Shown: positions 5,868 through 13,597, counted from the stretch's first letter. The stretch is DNA of 14,826 nt from Bryobacterales bacterium (GCA_003132905.1 PKZC01000324.1:12641-27466), one strand, 5' to 3'. Numbers and translations are program-made. Notes: generated from the sequence alone by a model not told the origin.

Positions 5868-7781
5868 ATGTCTTCTTCACCTCAACCGATACCGAGCGGG
5901 AGTGATTACATCGCTTCCCTTGGAGGCTTTCCGCAGCCCAACCGGGTGGGAAACGAACGGCGTCGCGTTTGTGTGGCAGATCTTGTGATGGAAGCTGCCA
6001 AATCTTTTCCAGAAGCAGTGGCTCTCTCGCAAGGCCGCGATACCCTGACGTACGGCGAACTGGTGGCTCAATCCACCCGCCTGGCTAGCTACCTGATTGC
6101 CCTCGGCGCAGGTCCTGACGTGGCAGTAGGGGTGTGCCTGGAACGTTCCTTCGATTTCATAGTGTCGGCGCTGGCTGTGTTGGTATCGGGCGCAGCGTAT
6201 CTTCCTCTGGACCCCGCTTGGCCGGCCGCGCGTTTACGTACTATTCTGGACGACGCTCAGGCGCCTCTGGTCATCTCGCGCGGTTCGCTAGCCAAACGTG
6301 TTTCCGGGAATGCAACCCACACCATCGATCTGGATACAGCCGCCGATACACTTCAGCTCTGCGATCCTTTAACTGAACCCGTTGCCATAACGCGCGATCA
6401 CTTGGCTTATATCATTTACACGTCCGGATCCACCGGACAGCCAAAGGGCGTCGAGGTGACGCATGGCAATCTTTTGAATCTCATCTTCTGGCATCGGAGC
6501 ACTTTCGGCGTCACTGCTGCCGATCGCGCCAGCCATCTTGCCGGACTCGGATTTGACGCCGCTGCCTGGGAGATCTGGCCGCATTTAACTGCCCGCGCGA
6601 CCGTGGTGCTGGTAGAGGATCAAACTCGCACATCGGCCGATCTTCTGCGCGATTGGCTGGTCAAAGAGCGCATTACAGTAGCATTCGTTCCGACTATCTT
6701 CGCCGAATCCATGCTTGCCAATTCGTGGCCGCCCGAAACGGCTCTCCGGTATTTGCTTACGGGCGGCGAGGCATTGCATCGATATCCGTCGGCGGGACTG
6801 CCTTTCGCCGTAGTAAACAACTATGGCCCTACCGAGTGCACCGTGGTAGCGACCTCGGGGCTGATTCCAGTCGACCGGCCTTCAGATTTGCCGCCATCCA
6901 TCGGCAAGCCCATCGCGCACATGCAAATCCGTATTCTCGACAATCAGGGCCATGCCGTTGCGCCTGGCCAAACCGGCGAGATCTTTATCGCTGGAACCAG
7001 CGTCTCCCGCGGGTACCGCAACAATTCCGCGTCCACCCAGGAACGCTTCTTGGTGGATTCGATGAGTCCTCGCGCCGGCGCGCGGATGTATCGTACCGGC
7101 GACCTGGGCTGTTTGCTTCCCGACGGACAAATCGCGTTTCGCGGGCGCCTGGACAGCCAGGAACAGATTCACGGTCACCGCGTTGAGCCGGACGAAATCG
7201 TATGCGCCCTGAACCGTCACCCGGGCGTTGCTGCGAGCGCGGTAATCGCACGGAGCCACAACAGCAGCAAACCCTCTGCTCCCAAATCTCTGGTGGCTTA
7301 CGTGGTGCCGCAAGCAAGTACGGTGCTTTCGGCTTCCGGTTTACGCGAATTCCTTTCGGCGACCTTACCTCATTACATGGTCCCGTCGACGTTCGTGAAG
7401 ATCGCGGAACTGCCCTTCAACTCGAACGGCAAACTTAATCGCGAAGCGCTCCCCGAACCGGCCCCCGGCAATCGCATTGAAGATACCGGTTATCGGGCGC
7501 CTAGTACGCCGACCGAACAAATCCTGGTCGAAATCCTGGCCATTCTCCTGGAAGTGGATCGCGTGGGAGCCGATGACAATTTTTTCCTCCTGGGATTCCA
7601 CTCGTTGCTGGCAACTCAGGTTGCGATCCGCGTCCACGAGCGGTTCGACATTCAACTCGGCCTGCGGCATCTATTCGAAGCCAAAACGGTAACGCGGTTG
7701 GCCGCTGAGGTGGATCGCCAGCTGATTGAAAAGCTAAACTCGATGAGTGACGAAGAAATCGCGCGCCGCTTGGCAGACTAA
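5868..7781 (+). CDS. Stand-alone NRPS adenylation-carrier protein (A-PCP), predicted leucine
   Basis: This 637-residue protein activates an amino acid as its adenylate and loads it on its own carrier domain. A-domain core motifs are present: YTSGSTGQPKG (184-194), FDAAAWEIW with Asp230, NNYGPTE (317-323), YRTGDL, and NSNGKLNR with catalytic Lys522. Aligning to GrsA numbering gives the ten pocket residues D230, A231, W234, F273, L297, G299, N318, V326, V327, K522. Together these read DAWFLGNVVK, a recognised leucine code. The carrier domain (about 545-620) has its phosphopantetheine Ser579 in LGFHSLL, where LGGHSLL is usual. There is no condensation domain. The C-terminal tail (LNSMSDEEIARRLAD) looks like a docking helix. 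In-frame TGA 5832 limits the start to ATG 5868, with only a weak ribosome-binding sequence. Confidence 0.93.
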   Translation: MSSSPQPIPSGSDYIASLGGFPQPNRVGNERRRVCVADLVMEAAKSFPEAVALSQGRDTLTYGELVAQSTRLASYLIALGAGPDVAVGVCLERSFDFIVSALAVLVSGAAYLPLDPAWPAARLRTILDDAQAPLVISRGSLAKRVSGNATHTIDLDTAADTLQLCDPLTEPVAITRDHLAYIIYTSGSTGQPKGVEVTHGNLLNLIFWHRSTFGVTAADRASHLAGLGFDAAAWEIWPHLTARATVVLVEDQTRTSADLLRDWLVKERITVAFVPTIFAESMLANSWPPETALRYLLTGGEALHRYPSAGLPFAVVNNYGPTECTVVATSGLIPVDRPSDLPPSIGKPIAHMQIRILDNQGHAVAPGQTGEIFIAGTSVSRGYRNNSASTQERFLVDSMSPRAGARMYRTGDLGCLLPDGQIAFRGRLDSQEQIHGHRVEPDEIVCALNRHPGVAASAVIARSHNSSKPSAPKSLVAYVVPQASTVLSASGLREFLSATLPHYMVPSTFVKIAELPFNSNGKLNREALPEPAPGNRIEDTGYRAPSTPTEQILVEILAILLEVDRVGADDNFFLLGFHSLLATQVAIRVHERFDIQLGLRHLFEAKTVTRLAAEVDRQLIEKLNSMSDEEIARRLAD

Positions 7782-7796
7782 TTCGGGAGAAATTCA

Positions 7797-9017
7797 ATGA
7801 GCGCTGATATCAGCTTGTGTCAGCTCACCGAACCGGACGTCATGGCGTCTCCGTACCGGTTCTATCGAGAGCTGCGCGAAGCCGACCCGGTGCATTGGGA
7901 TCCGTTCCTTCACGCCTGGGCAGTTACCCGATATGTCGACATTGTAACTGTGCTCACTCGTTTCTCGGCCGACCGCACTCTCACAGCCGAGCAGTTAGAC
8001 GGCATGGGACTCGGCGGCATGAAGCCGATTATTGAGGTGATGGCGCGACAGATGTTGTTCCGCGATCCGCCTGCTCACACCCGCCTGAGAAACCTGTGCG
8101 CCGCGGCATTTACTCCGGCTCGAGTTGCGGTTCTGCGCGCGCATATTCAAGACATCGCCGATAGCCTGATTGACAAATTCATTGGCCGGGGAACGGCTGA
8201 CATCGTAGCCGATTTGGCCGCGCCGATGCCAGCCATTGTTACAGCCGAAATGCTGGGCGTTCCCGTGAACGATCACGAAAAGCTAAAGCAATGGTCTATC
8301 GACTTCGCGGAAATCCTGGGTAATTTTCAACATCAGCCCGATCGCGTAGCGCGCGTGGCCGCCAGCGTCCGCGATATGACCGATTATTTTCGCGCCGTCA
8401 TTCGCCAGCAGGAGACCGATCCCCACGAGGGATTGGTGAACTCGCTGGTGCAGGCGCAAGTGGACGGAAACCGTCTTACGGAAGAAGAAATCATCGCCAA
8501 TTCAATTCTCACGATGATTGGCGGACAAGAGACATCCACGAATCTGATCAGCAGCGGCTTGCTGACTCTGCTGCGACATCCCGAGCAGATGCGCATGCTT
8601 TTGGACGATCCGTCCCTCATCACCTTGGCGGTTGAAGAATTGCTGCGATATGAGAGCCCCATCCAGCACACGGCGCGGGTGGCCCACGAAGATTTCATGC
8701 TGGGCGGGAAACTGATCCGGCGCGGCCAGTCCGTGGTGGCCGTTCTGGCGGCTGGCAATCGCGACCCCGAACGCTTTCCCAATCCGGATTTGCTGGATGT
8801 AAAGCGCGGCGATAAGGGGCATCTGGCGTTCGGTTGGGCGGCGCACTTTTGTTTCGGCGCTCCGCTGGCACGCATCGAAGGGCAAATTGCCTTCAGTACA
8901 CTTTTGCGGCGTTTGAAGAACTTAGAGTTGGCATCGGAGGATTTCGGTTGGCGTGAAAATTTCGGCTTGCGAGGTCTCAGTAGCCTGCCGGTTCGCTTCG
9001 AGGCTCGCAACGAATAG
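7797..9017 (+). CDS. Cytochrome P450, probable oxidase of the carrier-bound amino acid
   Basis: This 406-residue soluble bacterial P450 starts 15 bp after the A-PCP gene behind GGGAGA. Visible signatures are the C-helix DPPAHTRLR, the I-helix oxygen-activation motif GGQETS with Glu245-Thr246, the K-helix ExxR (Glu281-Arg284), and the heme loop FGWAAHFCFG with Cys352 as heme ligand. The usual heme motif is FxxGxHxCxG, and here the fourth position is Ala348 instead of Gly. Position between an A-PCP and a C*-PCP-TE gene matches P450s that hydroxylate amino acids tethered to carrier proteins, as NovI with NovH or NikQ with NikP1. Beta-hydroxylation of Leu is the simplest guess. Redox partners are not in the window. 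Confidence 0.93.
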   Translation: MSADISLCQLTEPDVMASPYRFYRELREADPVHWDPFLHAWAVTRYVDIVTVLTRFSADRTLTAEQLDGMGLGGMKPIIEVMARQMLFRDPPAHTRLRNLCAAAFTPARVAVLRAHIQDIADSLIDKFIGRGTADIVADLAAPMPAIVTAEMLGVPVNDHEKLKQWSIDFAEILGNFQHQPDRVARVAASVRDMTDYFRAVIRQQETDPHEGLVNSLVQAQVDGNRLTEEEIIANSILTMIGGQETSTNLISSGLLTLLRHPEQMRMLLDDPSLITLAVEELLRYESPIQHTARVAHEDFMLGGKLIRRGQSVVAVLAAGNRDPERFPNPDLLDVKRGDKGHLAFGWAAHFCFGAPLARIEGQIAFSTLLRRLKNLELASEDFGWRENFGLRGLSSLPVRFEARNE

Positions 9018-9051
9018 AGGCTCGCAACGAAATAGAGGCAAGCAACGAATA
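9000..9051 (+). repeat. Three-copy 17-18 bp tandem repeat at the end of the P450 gene
   Basis: GAGGCTCGCAACGAATA (9000-9016), GAGGCTCGCAACGAAATA (9017-9034) and GAGGCAAGCAACGAATA (9035-9051) follow each other without gaps. The first copy encodes the last residues of the P450 (EARNE) and supplies most of its stop codon. The other two fill the space to the ATG at 9056. They look like slippage duplications of the gene end. Confidence 0.9.
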
Positions 9052-9055
9052 ACCG

Positions 9056-11575
9056 ATGACCACGCCCGACACCATTTCGGAAGCCCGCCGGCAACTGCTC
9101 GAAAGATTCCGCCGAGGTGAATTGCGTGCGTCCAACGGGGCGCTGGCAACACCTCTGGTTGCGCGGCCAGCCAGCGGGGACGCTCCCATTGCACCCGACC
9201 TGGAGCAACTGTGGATTCACGATCGGCTTGCCGCCGGCGCTGCCATCAATAACGAATCGTTTATCATTCACAAACGGGGTTCGCTAGCCCCCGCGATCCT
9301 CGAACGCTGCTTTAACGAGATTGTCTGTCGTCATGAGATTTGGCGATCCGCGTTTCCAATGGTCGATGGGAAGGCCGTTCAGCGCATCGATTCGCATGTT
9401 CACGTGCCATTGGCGTTTGACGACCTGAGCCATCTTCCGATGGAAGAGCGCGAAGAACATTCTGTTCGAATCGCGACCGAAGCTGCCCAACGTCCCTTTG
9501 ATTTGAATGAAGCGCCGCTATTCCGCGTGAGCCTGGTTCGATGGTCTGAGCATTACCATCGGATCTATCTCACAGTGCATCGGCTGGTCTTCGATTGCGT
9601 CTCCATCGAGCGCGTTCTTATTACGGAGCTGGCCGCGCTGTACAAGGCTTTTTCAGTTGGCCAGCCATCTCCACTTCCTGAACTCGCGTTCCAATATAGC
9701 GACTACGGCGCCTGGAAGCAGCGCCAAGCAGCCGGTGCCAATCAAGCGGCGCAGCTGGAATACTGGCGAAAGAATCTCTCGGGCGATCTGACGCCGGTGG
9801 AACTGCCGGCGGACCGACCACGACCTGCGGAGCCGACCTGGCAGAGTGGAATGGAAACATGCATGCTTCCGGCACAGGTGGTAGAGAAGCTCAAGGAATT
9901 CGGCCAAGCCGAAGGCGTCACGCCTTACATGATCCTTTTGGCTGCGTTCCAGGTTTTGCTGCATCGGCATTCGGGCCAGACTGACCTCATCATCGGCGGC
10001 AAAACCAATTCGCGCGCCAGGTCTGAATTTGAGCCATTGATCGGGTCTTTCGTGAACACGATTGTCCTGCGAACTGCAATCGAAGCCGAGGTTTCGTACC
10101 GGGAGTTTCTGGGATGCGTCAAGAGCACCGTGCTTGGAGCGCTGGCGCATAGCGAGATTTCGTTCGACGATGTGGTCCGTGAACTTGCGCCTCAGCGCAC
10201 AAGCCTGCGTCACCCGTTGTTTCAGGTTCTGTTCTCCATCCGGGCGCCCTTCGCCGATTTTCCCGATGGCTGGGATCTTACCGATTTCGAAGTACACAGC
10301 GGCGCTTCCGGGTTTGACCTTTTCGTGGAATTTGCGGAGCTTTCGCAGGGATTGGCTGCGCGCTTCGTATACAGCACCGATCTGTTCGACCGCACCACGA
10401 TCCAACAATTGCAGCAGAAGTTCCAAGTGCTCCTGCAAGACTTGCTTGCGAATCCTCAACAATCCGTTTCGTCGGACGCTGCTCTCGAAGCCGCCCCGAC
10501 TTTCGTGCGAGCCGAGCAACGTCAGTTCGTTCCACCGCAGGATGAAATCGAAGAGCGCCTGGTGAACCTGTGGCAAGAGCTGCTGTCCAGGGAATCCATC
10601 GGCGTCACCGATAACTATTTCGACCTGGGCGGCGATTCTTTACTGGCAGTCCGGCTTTTCGCCGACATCAAGTTTTGTTTCCAGCTCGAATTGCCGCTAG
10701 CCACCCTGTTCCATGCCCCAACCGTAAGAACTATGGCCCAGGTCGTCCGCGATTCCGGCGTTCAAGCCGCCTCGCCCATCGTTCCTATTCAACCCGGCGG
10801 CACTAAACCGGCGATCTTTTGCATTGGTCCGGTGAACGGCGAGGTGATCCTGTTCCGTCGCCTGGCGTTGGAACTTGGACCGGATCAGCCTTTGTACGGA
10901 CTGCAGCCGTTCAGTTTGGCCGACCGCCTGGCAACCGTGCAGACATTAGCGGCCAGCTATATCGAACAGCTGAAAGCGTGGGGCGAGAATCGGCCGCAAT
11001 GTCTCTTGGGTTATTCATTCGGGGGCTTAGTGGCCGTGGAAATGGCTCGGCAGTTGCGTGAAAGTGGCGCGGAGCCGCCGATTGTGGTGCTGATCGATTC
11101 CGATTACTTGGCAGGCTGTAAAGCACTCGAACCCTGGAACGATCGTCTCCGCCGCTACCGCTTTCACGTACACAAGATCCTCCATGAGCCAGGCGGTTTG
11201 GCTCATCTGGTGGACCGGCTACGTTCCTATTCATTTCGGAAGATACACAAGTTCTCGACAGCCGCAGGCGTTGAAGTACCCCAGATCGCAACCGATATCA
11301 GAGGACGCCAGCTTTTAGCCGCCGAGAACTATCGCGCTAAGCCATACCCAGGCCGGGTGCATCTTTTCAAAGCGGAATCACGGCCGGAATTTTTCGCCAC
11401 CGATCCGGCCTTGGGATGGGGAGAGATTCTATCCGATCTGCGGATCGAAGAAGTCACCGGCGATCACGGGACAATTACCACGGGCATGAATGTGAAACTT
11501 CTAGCGGGAAAGCTGACAGCGGTCCTCGACAAAAATCAACTCACGCCCAGCCCACACGCTTGCGTAACTCAGTAA
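9056..11575 (+). CDS. NRPS C*-PCP-TE protein with degenerate condensation domain and no A domain
   Basis: This 839-residue protein has a short basic helix (about 8-23, ARRQLLERFRRGEL), possibly the docking partner of the A-PCP tail. A condensation-fold domain follows (about 45-470) with RHEIWRSAF, YSDYGAWKQ, IGSFVNTIVLR and RHPLFQVLF in order. Its active-site motif is HRLVFDC at 175-181 instead of HHxxxDG, so the catalytic second His is Arg176 and the Gly is Cys181. The carrier domain (about 500-570) has Ser528 in a normal LGGDSLL. The type I thioesterase (about 580-830) has GYSFG with Ser654, Asp681 in VLIDSD and His804 in GDHG, a complete triad. No adenylation domain is present. The gene follows the P450 by 38 bp, filled by tandem repeats, and has no clear Shine-Dalgarno sequence, so coupling to the P450 is likely. 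Confidence 0.92.
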   Translation: MTTPDTISEARRQLLERFRRGELRASNGALATPLVARPASGDAPIAPDLEQLWIHDRLAAGAAINNESFIIHKRGSLAPAILERCFNEIVCRHEIWRSAFPMVDGKAVQRIDSHVHVPLAFDDLSHLPMEEREEHSVRIATEAAQRPFDLNEAPLFRVSLVRWSEHYHRIYLTVHRLVFDCVSIERVLITELAALYKAFSVGQPSPLPELAFQYSDYGAWKQRQAAGANQAAQLEYWRKNLSGDLTPVELPADRPRPAEPTWQSGMETCMLPAQVVEKLKEFGQAEGVTPYMILLAAFQVLLHRHSGQTDLIIGGKTNSRARSEFEPLIGSFVNTIVLRTAIEAEVSYREFLGCVKSTVLGALAHSEISFDDVVRELAPQRTSLRHPLFQVLFSIRAPFADFPDGWDLTDFEVHSGASGFDLFVEFAELSQGLAARFVYSTDLFDRTTIQQLQQKFQVLLQDLLANPQQSVSSDAALEAAPTFVRAEQRQFVPPQDEIEERLVNLWQELLSRESIGVTDNYFDLGGDSLLAVRLFADIKFCFQLELPLATLFHAPTVRTMAQVVRDSGVQAASPIVPIQPGGTKPAIFCIGPVNGEVILFRRLALELGPDQPLYGLQPFSLADRLATVQTLAASYIEQLKAWGENRPQCLLGYSFGGLVAVEMARQLRESGAEPPIVVLIDSDYLAGCKALEPWNDRLRRYRFHVHKILHEPGGLAHLVDRLRSYSFRKIHKFSTAAGVEVPQIATDIRGRQLLAAENYRAKPYPGRVHLFKAESRPEFFATDPALGWGEILSDLRIEEVTGDHGTITTGMNVKLLAGKLTAVLDKNQLTPSPHACVTQ

Positions 11576-12074
11576 TGTGCGCGGTGTGATGCCGCGAATG
11601 CCACGCGAGCGCTGGAAGAATATCCTGAATAGTCAGAGCGCCGCGTTCCGGATGGAAGAACTTTCTGTCCCAATCCGCGGGCGCAAGGGATTTAAAGAAC
11701 AGCACGGTGCGGGCGTGGATGCCTTCCAAAATCCGGAGCGACGGTTCAATATCGTCCGCGCGGCCATCTTGCAGTTCGGCCCATAGATTTTCATTGAACG
11801 CCTGAATGGTTGGCCCTTCCTCGGTCAATGCCAGCTTGGCGCGGATGTACCAATTCAAATGGGAATCCGGCAGGTGATGGATCACTTGACGGACCGTCCA
11901 ACCGCCAGTTCGATACGGAGTGTCCAGTTGGGCGTCTGAAAGATTTGCGACTGCGGAGCGCAAAAGCGCCGGAGCTTCCGCTACCTGCGAAAGATACAGC
12001 GCGCGCTCCTGCCCGGATACGGGAAGACCGAATTGAAACGGGCCGACGGGATAACGGACGTCTACAGCGGACAT
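11541..12074 (-). CDS. DinB-superfamily YfiT/BstA-like putative metal-dependent hydrolase
   Basis: The chosen start is ATG 12072-12074, giving 177 residues beginning MSAVDVRYPVGPFQFG, the usual N-terminus of this family. A start at 12116 would overlap the end of the preceding gene. Family features are the opening YPVGPF, the conserved YRTGGWTVRQVIHHLPDSH with its His residues, and the C-terminal WHSRHHTAHI that completes a metal-binding histidine set in the four-helix DinB fold. Related proteins include bacillithiol S-transferases and uncharacterised hydrolases, and the substrate here is unknown. Its 3' end overlaps the NRPS gene tail to tail by 35 bp, and it probably forms a unit with the frameshifted gene upstream. 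Confidence 0.82.
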   Translation of the reverse strand: MSAVDVRYPVGPFQFGLPVSGQERALYLSQVAEAPALLRSAVANLSDAQLDTPYRTGGWTVRQVIHHLPDSHLNWYIRAKLALTEEGPTIQAFNENLWAELQDGRADDIEPSLRILEGIHARTVLFFKSLAPADWDRKFFHPERGALTIQDILPALAWHSRHHTAHITELRKRVGWA

Positions 12075-12100
12075 GGCCACACTGTAGCAGTGCAGCTTCG

Positions 12101-12729
12101 TCAGTGAATCAACCAATGTGGCATGAATTCCCGCAGGACATTCATTCCCACATCAATGCCGAGCGACACGCTGCCAGCGTCGATTCCTTGCTGCACGTTG
12201 TGGAACCGGTCGGGTACCACTCGCGCGAGATGAAGCCCGCGCCATAGTCTCCGATCAGCCGGCTATAGGCAAACATCTGGCCGCCGGTATCGCGCCGTGT
12301 AATGAAACTGTGTACGACCGCGTAGCGTGTCCGCGGCCAAACGCCGTGAAGTTCGCTGCGACGATGCCGTGGGTCTTCGTGATCAATCGCCCAGACCCCA
12401 AACTCGATCTGCTCTTTGATCAAATGCTGCCCGAAACCCGAAGCCATACGAACGCCGAACGCATCCCAACCCTGCCCCCATTCGTCGGGATAATTACGCT
12501 CTTGGTCGAGCGCCGCACCGAAAGCGATACGGACGAATTCCATCGGATCGATGGAGCGGTCGATGGCCAGATGGTACTTTTCGCCCAGAGTCAACGGCTC
12601 GGACGTCGCCTGGGGATCCTGCGCGGAATTACCAGGATCGGGCGGCAGTCGTCCCGGCTGCTGGACTTGAGCGAATAAGACCGGCGATAACAGCAACGCG
12701 CCAGCTGCAAAGCGATTCCAGAGGCTCAC
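12101..12729 (-). pseudogene. Secreted conserved acidobacterial-type protein with a C-terminal frameshift
   Basis: From ATG 12727-12729 the frame gives 195 residues to a stop at 12142. It has a signal peptide (NRFAAGALLLSPVLFAQ), a Pro-rich linker, and a folded part with IEFGVWAIDHEDPRHRRSE and YAVVHSFITRRDTGGQ, ending GDYGAGFISREWYP. After that the frame turns nonsensical. A neighbouring frame then reads RFHNVQQGIDAGSVSLGID and VGMNVLREFMPHWLIH, stopping at 12101-12103. This looks like the genuine C-terminus. Restoring one base in the GGG run at plus-strand 12212-12214 would join them. Function is unknown; secreted or outer-membrane location is inferred from the signal peptide. It could be a true mutation or a sequence error. 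Confidence 0.7.
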
Positions 12730-12804
12730 AGCGATCTGGACTCCGCGGGCGCGTTTCGGTTACACAACCTGGTTAGACGGACTTTGGTGGCCGAACTTTT
12801 CGGG

Positions 12805-12832
12805 TGGTGAGCGCGGTAGGAATCGAACCTAC
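12805..12832 (-). tRNA. 3'-terminal fragment of a tRNA, possible attachment site
   Basis: The minus strand carries a complete T arm (stem GTAGG/CCTAC, loop TTCGATT), a 3' acceptor strand CGCGCTC, a discriminator A and an encoded CCA (plus-strand 12805-12807). The matching 5' acceptor GAGCGCG, D arm and anticodon arm are not found within 400 bp upstream on that strand. The isoacceptor cannot be assigned. A tRNA 3' end alone is the usual trace left by integrative elements that use tRNA genes as attachment sites. Confidence 0.65.
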
Positions 12833-12839
12833 AACATGC

Positions 12840-12883
12840 GCCACTAGGGACGGTCACTTGATAATGATCTGCACCCTAGCGGC
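12840..12883. repeat. 10-bp inverted repeat next to the tRNA fragment
   Basis: GCCACTAGGG (12840-12849) and CCCTAGCGGC (12874-12883) pair at nine of ten positions, with a 24-base loop. They begin seven bases from the T arm of the tRNA fragment. No T-tract follows on either strand. Confidence 0.7.
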
Positions 12884-13597
12884 CGAGGCGAACTCCACTG
12901 CTGGGTGCCGGCCACTCAACCTGCTGCATCACTTCGCCGGCGCCAAGCCAGACCGGCAGACCGCGATCGAGGGGTGGCGGTTGCGGCACCGGTGATGCAG
13001 ATGGCACCACCACTCCACTCGACGCCGCGGTCGTACCTAGCACCATTGCCGGTTGGCGCATCTTCCCGCTCAATTCCGCGCTGGAAGTTACCGCTCGACA
13101 CGTCGCCGCCGTGATCGAGCAGAGCAAGGACGGACTGCCGCCTTCGCGACGGCCGGCCGATAGCTGTGTGCTCTCGCCACCACGGACTACCTAAGCGCCA
13201 TAACTAATCCAGTGGGGACGTCGCGCAGACGGATTGCCATCCATGAGTATCCATGAACGCGACTGCGGCAGCCGACTGCAAGCGCTGTGTTATCAAGCGT
13301 GTAGCCCTGCAACTATTTAAAACAAGGGCCGCAGGTGCCGAAACTTGTAAATAGCTCGTATTACGACTTCCACGGTAAGTGCTACGGACCATTTCTAACT
13401 GACTTGTTTGATGGAGGAAAGGAACTTCTGACGCGAGATCGTAATGAGGGATGTGGTATGGAGACGCAAGCGAGAGGGAGATGGTTTGCGGGAGGTAGTG
13501 CGCTTGCACCCATGGTCCGCTCGCATGTGTCTCCCTGTGAAAAGAATTCTCCGGTACTATCAGTACAAAAGCAGGCGAAAACGTGGCCAAGAACGAG
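12884..13597. other. Stretch without a convincing gene
   Basis: No recognisable protein is encoded here on either strand. One plus-strand frame stays open for about 90 codons to a TAA at 13192-13194. It contains PSTIAGWRIFPLNSALEV and RHVAAVIEQSKDG but has no early start codon and no family I recognise, so it may be a gene remnant. An imperfect inverted repeat lies at 13313-13354 (CTATTTA-AAA-CAAG against CTTGTAAATAG). Other frames in both directions look like chance. Confidence 0.4.

Noticed and set aside
8384..9271. Long minus-strand open frame (295 codons) opposite the P450 and NRPS genes
   Set aside because: It is antisense to two genes with complete family motifs, its product is Ser/Arg-rich without any domain, and GC-rich codon bias explains the lack of stops.
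9653..10576. Minus-strand open frame of 307 codons inside the NRPS gene
   Set aside because: It lies entirely antisense to the condensation-like and carrier domains and resembles no known protein.
12804..12995. Plus-strand frame starting MVSAVGIEPTTC
   Set aside because: VGIEPTT is the well-known false peptide from translating a tRNA 3' end on the wrong strand; it marks the tRNA fragment, not a gene.
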